DNA of 48,555 nucleotides from Bacteroidales bacterium (GTDB taxonomy: Bacteria > Bacteroidota > Bacteroidia > Bacteroidales > JAGONC01): NCBI GenBank assembly GCA_023133655.1, contig JAGLWB010000126.1, positions 1-48,555 of the forward strand, written 5' to 3'. The position numbers were made by a program, and so were the translations under genes. Position 1 is the first letter of the stretch; every line of letters starts with the position of its first letter. Below, piece by piece: positions 24,685 to 32,440 of this stretch. The notes beneath the pieces were generated by a model. That model was not told the origin of the DNA and did not search any database. It saw nothing but the letters and a program-made list of their open reading frames with translations.

Positions 24685-25170
24685 TCAAATAACATTTTCA
24701 ACTTTAACAATATAATTTTTCAACAAGCTCCTCCCTCTATAGATATATACTTTAACCTGCGCTTCATTTAAACCTGTAATAACACCAATTTCTTTATAGG
24801 AGTATCCTTCATAATCTCTCAACAAGATAACGGAACGTTGTATCTCCGGTAGCTTTGTCAGGGCTTCTTCCAAAATTTCTTTCAAATCATTAAAGTGATT
24901 ATCATTCGTAACAAGTGTTTCAAGTGCCAGGGAATCTTCAGTAAATTTATTATCTTGCCTGATATAATCAATCATAGTATGATAGGCAGTTGTAAAAAGA
25001 TAGGAACGTGCTTTTTCAGCAGCAATATCCGATACTTTTTCCCACATTTTTGTGAATGAATCCTGAACGATATCTTTGGCTTTTTCTTCGTCCCTAATAT
25101 TTTTTAGGATAAAACGAAACAACCTGTCGGCGAATTCATCCACACAGCTATTAAATTGCGCGGTAGTCAT
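24685..25170 (-). CDS. ECF-type RNA polymerase sigma factor
   Basis: The 161-residue product has the two conserved sigma-70 regions. Region 2 spans about residues 10-75 (DRLFRFILKNIRDEEKAKDIVQDSFTKMW by motif), and region 4 spans about 105-155 (LPEIQRSVILLRDYEGYSY, then KEIGVITGLNEAQVKVYIYRGR), with a clear helix-turn-helix. The short length and lack of region 3 place it among extracytoplasmic-function sigma factors. It likely directs the putative membrane anti-sigma and GIN-domain genes that follow. lepA lies upstream, 84 bases away. Confidence 0.92.
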   Translation of the reverse strand: MTTAQFNSCVDEFADRLFRFILKNIRDEEKAKDIVQDSFTKMWEKVSDIAAEKARSYLFTTAYHTMIDYIRQDNKFTEDSLALETLVTNDNHFNDLKEILEEALTKLPEIQRSVILLRDYEGYSYKEIGVITGLNEAQVKVYIYRGRSLLKNYIVKVENVI

Positions 25171-25254
25171 CCAGTAAAAGTAAATATCCTGTCACATCAA
25201 TATAATGACGATTAATGATAAGAAAATGTTACAGGTGAAAAAATATTTTTTAAA

Positions 25255-27042
25255 TTAATCCATTTTAAGGACTGCGAGAAATGCTTGTTGAGGAATTTCT
25301 ACATTTCCAACCTGACGCATTCGTTTCTTCCCCTTTTTTTGTTTTTCCAACAATTTCCGTTTTCTGGTAATATCGCCGCCATAGCATTTAGCTGTAACAT
25401 CTTTCCGCAATGCTCTAACTGTTTCCCGGGCAATTATTTTCGTTCCGATAGCTGCTTGTATAGCAACATCAAACTGCTGGCGGGGAATTAATTCCTTGAG
25501 CTTAACACACATTTTTCGTCCGAAATCATAAGCATTGTCACGATGAATAAGCGTTGATAATGCATCAACTTTTTCCCCATTCAGTAAAATATCAAGCCGG
25601 CTAAGGTTGGCAGGTTTATATTCTGATGGGTGATAGTCGAAAGAGGCATAACCTCTGGAAATGCTTTTTAATTTATCGTAAAAATCGAATACAATTTCTC
25701 CAAGCGGCAGTTCGAAAGTAACTTCCACCCTGTCAGTAGTCAGGTATACCTGATTTTTTAGTGTTCCTCTTTTATCGATGCACAGTTTCATAATTGAGCC
25801 AATGTATTCGGTTTTGGATATGACTTGAGCAATAATATAAGGTTCTTCTATATGGTGGAGATACTTCTGTTCAGGGAGACCCGAGGGGTTATGAACCTCA
25901 ATCATCTCACCTTTAATAGTGTATGCGTTATAAGATACATTTGGAACAGTAGTGATCACATCCATATTAAACTCCCTGTCTAACCGTTCCTGAATGATTT
26001 CCATGTGAAGCAGCCCAAGAAATCCACACCTGAAACCGAATCCAAGCGCAACAGAAGATTCAGGTTCGTAAAAAAGGGATGCATCATTAAGTTGAAGTTT
26101 TTCAATTGATGACCGAAGTTCTTCGTAGTCGTCAGCGTCAACCGGATACATGCCTGCGAAAACCATTGGCTTAATATTTGTGAATCCTTCAATAGGGTTT
26201 GCGCAGGGACGATCAACCTGTGTAATTGTATCTCCTACCCTCACTTCTTTTGACGATTTCACCCCGGAGATTATATATCCTACATCACCGGCTTGTAATA
26301 CACTTCTGGCTTCCTGTTTTAATTTTAAAATTCCAACTTCTTCTGCAGTATACTCTTTACCTGTTGCAACGAATTTAACATGGTCGCCTTTGCGTATTTC
26401 CCCGTTCATTATCCTGAGGTAACTAATGATACCCCGGTAAGAGTTAAATATTGAGTCAAAAATTAATGCTTGTAAAGGTGCTTCAGGATCACCTGTTGGA
26501 GCAGGAATTTTATTGATCAGTGCCTCAATTACATTATCAACTCCATAACCTGTTTTAGCACTGACTTCAATAATATCATCCCTGTTACAGCCAATCAGAT
26601 CAACAATTTGATCCTTAACGTCTTCAGGCATCGCGTTATCCAGGTCCATTTTGTTAAGTACGGGTATCACCTCCAGATCATGTTCAAGAGCAAGGTAAAG
26701 GTTGGAAATAGTCTGGGCCTGGATACCCTGAGTGGCATCAACAACCAGAAGTGCTCCCTCACAGGCTGCAATCGAACGGGACACCTCATAGGTGAAATCA
26801 ACATGCCCGGGTGTGTCAATCAGGTTAAGGATATATTTTTGTCCCTTATGGGTATATTCCATTTGAATTGCATGGCTTTTGATGGTAATTCCCCGCTCTC
26901 TTTCCAGCTCCATATTATCCAGAACCTGATTCTGTAGATCTCTGCCAGACAAAGTGTCTGTGAACTCAAGCATACGGTCAGCCAGGGTGCTTTTTCCATG
27001 GTCAATATGTGCAATGATACAAAAGTTCCGGATGTTTTTCAT
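25255..27042 (-). CDS. lepA: elongation factor 4 (LepA)
   Basis: LepA is a ribosome-associated GTPase, thought to aid initiation or back-translocation. The 595-residue protein has the full domain set: G1 [14 protein letters not shown] at residues 8-21, the switch region [30 protein letters not shown], and the LepA-specific C-terminal domain with [23 protein letters not shown] 27042 fits. A TATTTTTG box 6-13 bases upstream suggests an almost leaderless transcript. Confidence 0.97.
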   Translation of the reverse strand: MKNIRNFCIIAHIDHGKSTLADRMLEFTDTLSGRDLQNQVLDNMELERERGITIKSHAIQMEYTHKGQKYILNLIDTPGHVDFTYEVSRSIAACEGALLVVDATQGIQAQTISNLYLALEHDLEVIPVLNKMDLDNAMPEDVKDQIVDLIGCNRDDIIEVSAKTGYGVDNVIEALINKIPAPTGDPEAPLQALIFDSIFNSYRGIISYLRIMNGEIRKGDHVKFVATGKEYTAEEVGILKLKQEARSVLQAGDVGYIISGVKSSKEVRVGDTITQVDRPCANPIEGFTNIKPMVFAGMYPVDADDYEELRSSIEKLQLNDASLFYEPESSVALGFGFRCGFLGLLHMEIIQERLDREFNMDVITTVPNVSYNAYTIKGEMIEVHNPSGLPEQKYLHHIEEPYIIAQVISKTEYIGSIMKLCIDKRGTLKNQVYLTTDRVEVTFELPLGEIVFDFYDKLKSISRGYASFDYHPSEYKPANLSRLDILLNGEKVDALSTLIHRDNAYDFGRKMCVKLKELIPRQQFDVAIQAAIGTKIIARETVRALRKDVTAKCYGGDITRKRKLLEKQKKGKKRMRQVGNVEIPQQAFLAVLKMD

Positions 27043-27047
27043 AGGTG

Positions 27048-27055
27048 CAAAAATA
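27048..27055 (-). promoter_or_regulatory. -7 box for lepA
   Basis: The minus strand reads TATTTTTGCA, fitting TAnnTTTG, 6 bases before the lepA ATG. The transcript would begin at or next to the start codon. Confidence 0.4.
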
Positions 27056-27081
27056 GCATTTAATATTTAACTGTTAAGTTA

Positions 27082-30000
27082 TTAAATACCTGATAATAGC
27101 TCAGACTGTTCAATGGGATAGTTGCCTTTATAAATATTTCCGAGATGCCCGTCGATGGCTATTAGATCACCCGACTTAAATTGGATGCCATTAATAGTAC
27201 AAACCTTTTTCTTTTCATTAACCAGTAAATCAATACAATTTACGATGCATACTATGCCGAGGCTGACGGCAGTAACAGCTGCGTGGGAAGTAGCTCCTCC
27301 TTTGGCTGTAAGCAATCCGGTACATTCAAAAATCATTCCTATATCATCCGGAACGGTATCCGGCCGGACAAGGATGTGATTTTCATCTGAGTGTTTTTTC
27401 CTCAAAAGTACAAGATCTTCTATATCGAAAGCCAACCTTCCGTTCAAAGCTCCTCCGCCAATTCCTATACCACGGCCAACCAATTGCATCTTTTCAGGAG
27501 AGGGATTGAAAATATTAACAATGTTTTGTTTTTTTAAGTAAAGATCCCTGGTTTGGAGGATAAAAACATCTTCTGGGTTTTCCGATTCAAATGTGAATTC
27601 AATTTCCTGTGGACTGTATCCATAATTCTCAGTCATATCTTCTGCTATCTCCCTGACTCTTTTGTAGATTTGAGGCATCGATAACTCAAGAGATGTATTT
27701 TGGACCTTTGTCAGTTTTTTTTGTTTTTCAGCAACAGGCAGGGTATGAACCAGGCCACTAACAATATCTTCACCCTGGCTACAAAAGGTGAAGTCGCCGA
27801 AGAGATTAACACCCGGCTTACGGTCGTTGGGATTTTGTGTAAAGATGACGCCAGTGCCTGAGTTTTTATGTAAATTGCCAAGGATCATTCGTTGGATGAC
27901 TACTGCGGTTCCCCACTCATCAGCAATTTGAAGGTGATCGCGATATACCATGGCTCTATGGGAAGACCAGGAATCGAATACGTAATTAATTGCTGACTTG
28001 AGTTGCTTGAACAGGTCTTGTTCGAAATAGACATGGTTTTCATCAAGTACCTTTTTATAGGCCAAAGCTATCTGCTTCATATGGACAGGCTCAAAGCTGG
28101 CTTTCTGGTCAACATGATACTTTGTTTTATGCTGCTGGATAACCTGGTCAAATACATCTCTTTCAATCCCATTCGCCATTCCCCAGATTTGCAGCAATCG
28201 TCGAAATGAATCCCATGATGTCCAACCGAAGTTTTCTTGTTTACTCAGCTCTTCAACCAGTTCAAAGTTCATCCCAACATTCAGAAAAGTATTCATGGCC
28301 CCGGGCATGGATATAGCTGTCCCGGATCTGACCGATAGCAATAATGGATTTTTGGGGTTACCGTACTCTTTCCCGGATATCTTCTCCAATTCTTTAACCT
28401 GATAGAAAATCATCCTGTCCATCTCTTCATTGATCCTTGCATGATTAGAAATAGCAGTCCTTGTTCTGAAAACCTCAGTTGTAAGAACAAAGCCTTCGGG
28501 AACAGGGAATCCGGCCAGAAATAGTTTTTTTAAGTAATATCCCTTAGATCCAAGAAATATCTGGTTGTCCATGGTTAAGGTTTCCTTATAAAGAGGGCTA
28601 ATTACCAGATCGGAGTTATATAACATCACACTATCGATCAATTCAGGCGGAAGGTTGTCAACCATATTCCTCAACGAATGTAAAATGCGGGAAATAAGAT
28701 TATCGAGCGGTTGAATCAGGAAAGCTGACGATAATATCTCTCTGTAAAACTTCTCCGATTTTTTGTTAAGCAGTTGAGACATGCTTTTATCATCATGCTC
28801 ATGTTCAGGCTTGAATAATTTTGGAATAACCTCTTTAAGCGGTTCTTCGTATGATTTTAAAAAATATTTGTTAATGGTTCTTTTAACATCTTCAGCAATG
28901 AATTGGAAGATATTGACGTATTGATCTAAAGAGAAGCTTCGGGAGGTCAGGCTGTATTTCAACATTTGGAGGTTGGAATTAAATCCCTGGTTGTAAATAC
29001 CATCTAATTCCAATCCTTCCCTGAAATATTCCAGAATATTGAAAATTCTGTTAAGTGTTTTGGCCGAAATGTATTGGAGGTTAATTCTATCCACTACTCT
29101 TTCCATTAGCCGTGTGGCTATCTTTTCCAGCCTGAATGTCAGGCCAAGTGCTTCGAATTTATCTTCGCGATAAACACCGTACATTGAAGGAATACCAATA
29201 GCTATATGGCGTTTATGATATATATTCTCCCAGCCTTCACTTGGATCGGAATTAAAAATGATCTGTTTCAACAGTTCCATAAAGCGGTAGATCATTTTCA
29301 ACGACTTCTCAAAGTTATTGCTATGAAGGGCTTCGTCAAATTCACCAACCTCTCTGACATCAAGAAATGGATATTTATGCAGTATGGAGATAATATCAAC
29401 CGTATCGAATGAATATTTTTCTTTTAAAAGAGAATATATTTTTTTGATGTATTTAAGCCGGTCTTTATCCCTGGTGTTTTCATCCGGAAGGTTATCAATC
29501 AGGCGGTTAAACTTCTGTTCGTCCATATCCAGCAGGGCAAAATGGGAGGTCCCATCCATCCGGCACAAATCGTGAAGCATTTTATGGAGAGGATCATACC
29601 ACTCACTTGCCAGGTCGATTGATTCAAAAACATCAGGTGGAAGGGAATGTTTTATTGCGTCAAGGTTTCTGTCGTACCAGAAATTAAATATTTTCCGTGT
29701 AAGCTCAATCAAGGTGTTGTTACTCTCGGTATGGATCTGTTTTCTGAGAAAGTGAACAAGCCGGTCCTGTCTGCCCGACAATTCATCGATGGCAGTTGTA
29801 TAATTACGGATATTGCCTTCAGCTCCGATTTCATTAAAAAAAACCGGGAAAATTCTGGTTAATTGTTTGACACGTTTGAAATAGGGAGCAATATTGCTGT
29901 TGAGAATTTTTGTAATGTCACGCTGAAAGAGATCTGTATCGCTGATAAAAATTCCACCAGTCTTTAGGTACACGATTAATGTTGCCAGTAACTTTTCAAG

Positions 30001-31197
30001 TATCGTATGGGGATATTCAATCAACTCAAGCCAAACCCTGATGTTTTTGATGTGGTTTTCATTAACATTAAGCTGCCAATCCTGGTTCACATAAACGAGG
30101 CCCGGACTCTCGAAGCCAAAATCTATCAGCTTCTTCTCAAAATGAGCAACCAACGGCGTTTCTTCCGTTGTGTCAAGATCAATAATTTTTTTACCAAGTG
30201 TAAGGAGATAATCAAGGACCGACGAAATATGGTCACCTCGAAGCTCTTCCGAAAGGTTTAAAATCAGATTGGTAAAGTCATTGACTTCATCGTAAGGGAT
30301 TTCGTCAAGGGCGTTTCGCAACATTTTGTTAATATCCCAGATCAACCTGTTTTGAAGGTGAGCCATGCCCGGCAAGTGCAGGAGATAAAAAGAAAAATAG
30401 AATTTTTCAATAAATGTATGAAACTCGCTTGTATAGTCTCTATAAGTATCTGCAATGCCGTGATAAGAAGGGACAGTTTCTACTAACTTTTCCCAGTTTT
30501 TTATAGAATTTGTATTATTTCTGAGGGTCTCGTAATACTTCCTGCCAAGTGTATCAATTTGATTACTATAGTCGTGGGTAAAGGCACTGTTTTTTTGTTG
30601 ATACCACTGCTCAATTTTTGTTGTTTTCTCCCAGAACAGGATATTCCGGTAAAGAATCTCCTTTGTTAAGAGAAAAATCTTTGAATTAAATTCGGGGATT
30701 AAAACAGTTGAGGAGAGATGTTTTATGAAGGATTTTGAACTTTTTATGAAGCTTAATTCCTTGGAAGCAAGGTTTTGTTGGAATATTTTAAGGGTCTTGG
30801 CAATTGTTCCGAACAGAATATGTTCCTGGTTAGTTACTAACTCTATAAATTCCAGAAGCGTTTGTATGATCTGAATTTGGAGTTCCTGCTTAATGTCAGA
30901 TTGCAGCAGGCTGTTAAATACATCCAGAAGGATGTCATAGGCTTTCTCAGCTTCCTTTAGTTTGATATAAAACCAGAAGTCACCCAGCGTGATCTCCCGA
31001 AGTTGTTCAACTACAAATCTACGATTGGAATAAGGGTGGGAATATTCGATCAGGCATTCACTTGCTCTTTTTTTAATGCCATAGTAAGATTCGGATAAGG
31101 TAATAAAAAATTGATGTGACTTTGGGATCACGATATTTTTATACCTGGTCTCAGCCAGGTTAGCTGCCAGGGCTTGTGAAATAAATTTATCAATCAT
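27082..31197 (-). CDS. PPDK-like ATP-grasp/phosphohistidine protein with large novel N-terminus
   Basis: The preferred start, ATG 31197 (MIDKFISQAL), gives 1371 residues; the ORF track's extra 29 residues cover a promoter box. Residues 1-875 are mainly helical and match no family I recognise. Residues about 876-1218 resemble the ATP-binding domain of pyruvate phosphate dikinase: GSKGYYLKKLFLAGFPVPEG, then SVRSGTAISMPGAMNT, and an end ILQTRDL. Residues about 1235-1371 are a swivelling phosphohistidine domain with GGATSHAAV and His1305. The C-terminal PEP/pyruvate TIM barrel of PPDK is missing, and only 39 bases remain to lepA. It should autophosphorylate from ATP and pass phosphate to an unknown acceptor, as glucan dikinases and rifampin phosphotransferase do; the acceptor is unknown. 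Confidence 0.85.
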   Translation of the reverse strand: MIDKFISQALAANLAETRYKNIVIPKSHQFFITLSESYYGIKKRASECLIEYSHPYSNRRFVVEQLREITLGDFWFYIKLKEAEKAYDILLDVFNSLLQSDIKQELQIQIIQTLLEFIELVTNQEHILFGTIAKTLKIFQQNLASKELSFIKSSKSFIKHLSSTVLIPEFNSKIFLLTKEILYRNILFWEKTTKIEQWYQQKNSAFTHDYSNQIDTLGRKYYETLRNNTNSIKNWEKLVETVPSYHGIADTYRDYTSEFHTFIEKFYFSFYLLHLPGMAHLQNRLIWDINKMLRNALDEIPYDEVNDFTNLILNLSEELRGDHISSVLDYLLTLGKKIIDLDTTEETPLVAHFEKKLIDFGFESPGLVYVNQDWQLNVNENHIKNIRVWLELIEYPHTILEKLLATLIVYLKTGGIFISDTDLFQRDITKILNSNIAPYFKRVKQLTRIFPVFFNEIGAEGNIRNYTTAIDELSGRQDRLVHFLRKQIHTESNNTLIELTRKIFNFWYDRNLDAIKHSLPPDVFESIDLASEWYDPLHKMLHDLCRMDGTSHFALLDMDEQKFNRLIDNLPDENTRDKDRLKYIKKIYSLLKEKYSFDTVDIISILHKYPFLDVREVGEFDEALHSNNFEKSLKMIYRFMELLKQIIFNSDPSEGWENIYHKRHIAIGIPSMYGVYREDKFEALGLTFRLEKIATRLMERVVDRINLQYISAKTLNRIFNILEYFREGLELDGIYNQGFNSNLQMLKYSLTSRSFSLDQYVNIFQFIAEDVKRTINKYFLKSYEEPLKEVIPKLFKPEHEHDDKSMSQLLNKKSEKFYREILSSAFLIQPLDNLISRILHSLRNMVDNLPPELIDSVMLYNSDLVISPLYKETLTMDNQIFLGSKGYYLKKLFLAGFPVPEGFVLTTEVFRTRTAISNHARINEEMDRMIFYQVKELEKISGKEYGNPKNPLLLSVRSGTAISMPGAMNTFLNVGMNFELVEELSKQENFGWTSWDSFRRLLQIWGMANGIERDVFDQVIQQHKTKYHVDQKASFEPVHMKQIALAYKKVLDENHVYFEQDLFKQLKSAINYVFDSWSSHRAMVYRDHLQIADEWGTAVVIQRMILGNLHKNSGTGVIFTQNPNDRKPGVNLFGDFTFCSQGEDIVSGLVHTLPVAEKQKKLTKVQNTSLELSMPQIYKRVREIAEDMTENYGYSPQEIEFTFESENPEDVFILQTRDLYLKKQNIVNIFNPSPEKMQLVGRGIGIGGGALNGRLAFDIEDLVLLRKKHSDENHILVRPDTVPDDIGMIFECTGLLTAKGGATSHAAVTAVSLGIVCIVNCIDLLVNEKKKVCTINGIQFKSGDLIAIDGHLGNIYKGNYPIEQSELLSGI

Positions 31198-31216
31198 TGT
31201 ATTATAGTTCTCTTTG

Positions 31217-31224
31217 CAAAGATA
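31217..31224 (-). promoter_or_regulatory. -7 box for the PPDK-like gene
   Basis: The minus strand reads TATCTTTGCA, an exact consensus match, 19 bases before ATG 31197. It lies within the ORF track's N-terminal extension and so supports the later start. Confidence 0.5.
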
Positions 31225-31344
31225 CGAAGAAAAGGGTTTCTTTCGTGTTGTCAGGATTAACATGTCAGGTGTTACACCTGGCAAACATATGATAAGCGAA
31301 TAAAATTATTTTTTTTAACTCGTTCTTTATATTTAATTTAAATG

Positions 31345-31352
31345 TACTTTTG
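31345..31352 (+). promoter_or_regulatory. -7 box for gapA
   Basis: TACTTTTGCA fits TAnnTTTG and lies 54 bases before the gapA ATG. The leader of about 47 bases is AT-rich and without a clear hairpin. Confidence 0.45.
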
Positions 31353-31406
31353 CAGCTCTTTATTTAGATTGAATACTAATAGTGAAAAATAAAAATCAAA
31401 GAAACA

Positions 31407-32408
31407 ATGACTAAAATAAAAGTTGCAATTAATGGATTTGGGCGTATTGGCAGGAATGTGCTAAAAATTGCCCTTGAACGTGACAATATTGATATTGTGG
31501 GAATCAACGACCTGACAAACACAAACGTGCTTGCTCATCTTCTGAAATATGACTCCACACAAGGGAAATTTAATGGTACGGTTGATCATAATGATAACAG
31601 TTTGATAATTAACGGTAAAAAAGTTTTTGTTTCGGCAGAAAGGAATCCCGCTAATATCCCCTGGGCCGAAACGCCTGATGTGGTGGTTGAAGCAACCGGT
31701 ATTTTCCGGTCAAAAGAGGGCGCAAAAGGGGGATATGGTGACCACTTGAAAAATGGCGCAAAGAAAGTAGTTTTGACTGTGCCTGCTAAAGATGAAATTG
31801 ACAGAATGGTTGTTTTGGGTGTAAATGATAATGACCTTCGTGATACGGATCAATACGTTTCGAATGCTTCCTGTACTACTAATTGCCTCGCCCCGGTTGC
31901 CAAGGTGTTGAATGATAGATTTGGTATAGAAAATGGATTAATGACTACAATCCATGCTTATACCAATGATCAAAGCATTTTGGATGCCCCTCATGCTGAC
32001 TTGAGGAGAGCACGTTCGGCTGCTGTTTCACAAATTCCAACAACAACAGGTGCTGCCAAAGCTGTTGGTAAGATAATTCCTGAGCTGAAAGGTAAACTTG
32101 ATGGGATGGCGGTCAGGGTGCCAACGCCAACGGGATCGCTCGTAGATCTGGTGGTTAATTTAAAGGTGGAAATTACCAAAGAGGAGATCAATCAGGCCAT
32201 GAAGGAAGCTGCTGAGGGCCCGATGAAAGGAATACTTGAATATACAGAAGACCCTATCGTCTCTGTCGATATTATTCACAACCCGCACTCTTCAATCTTT
32301 GACGCACAAAGTACCATGGTTTTGGGTAAAACAGCCAAAATTCTTTCATGGTACGATAACGAATGGGGGTATTCTTGCAGGGTAGTTGACCTGATAGAAA
32401 GGCTTTAA
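31407..32408 (+). CDS. gapA: glyceraldehyde-3-phosphate dehydrogenase, type I
   Basis: The enzyme oxidises glyceraldehyde 3-phosphate to 1,3-bisphosphoglycerate with NAD in glycolysis. The 333-residue product has the NAD-binding INGFGRIGRN at the start, the catalytic-Cys motif SNASCTTNCLAP near residue 150, the RRARSAAVSQIPTTTGAAKA region, and the substrate-site DGMAVRVPTPTGS. The C-terminal WYDNEWGYSCRVVDLI is typical. It stands alone and converges on the large T9SS gene, 32 bases between the stops. Confidence 0.97.
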   Translation: MTKIKVAINGFGRIGRNVLKIALERDNIDIVGINDLTNTNVLAHLLKYDSTQGKFNGTVDHNDNSLIINGKKVFVSAERNPANIPWAETPDVVVEATGIFRSKEGAKGGYGDHLKNGAKKVVLTVPAKDEIDRMVVLGVNDNDLRDTDQYVSNASCTTNCLAPVAKVLNDRFGIENGLMTTIHAYTNDQSILDAPHADLRRARSAAVSQIPTTTGAAKAVGKIIPELKGKLDGMAVRVPTPTGSLVDLVVNLKVEITKEEINQAMKEAAEGPMKGILEYTEDPIVSVDIIHNPHSSIFDAQSTMVLGKTAKILSWYDNEWGYSCRVVDLIERL

Positions 32409-32411
32409 AAG

Positions 32412-32425
32412 AATGCTATAGCATT
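32412..32425. terminator. weak palindrome between gapA and the T9SS gene
   Basis: AATGCTATAGCATT is a perfect 14-base palindrome beginning 4 bases after the gapA stop. There is no long T run on either side, so bidirectional termination is only a possibility. Confidence 0.3.
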
Positions 32426-32440
32426 TGCCTCATGACTTTT

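Noticed and set aside
31198-31284. N-terminal extension of the PPDK-like protein in the ORF track
   Set aside because: It contains an exact -7 promoter box and lacks sequence like the family; ATG 31197 fits better.
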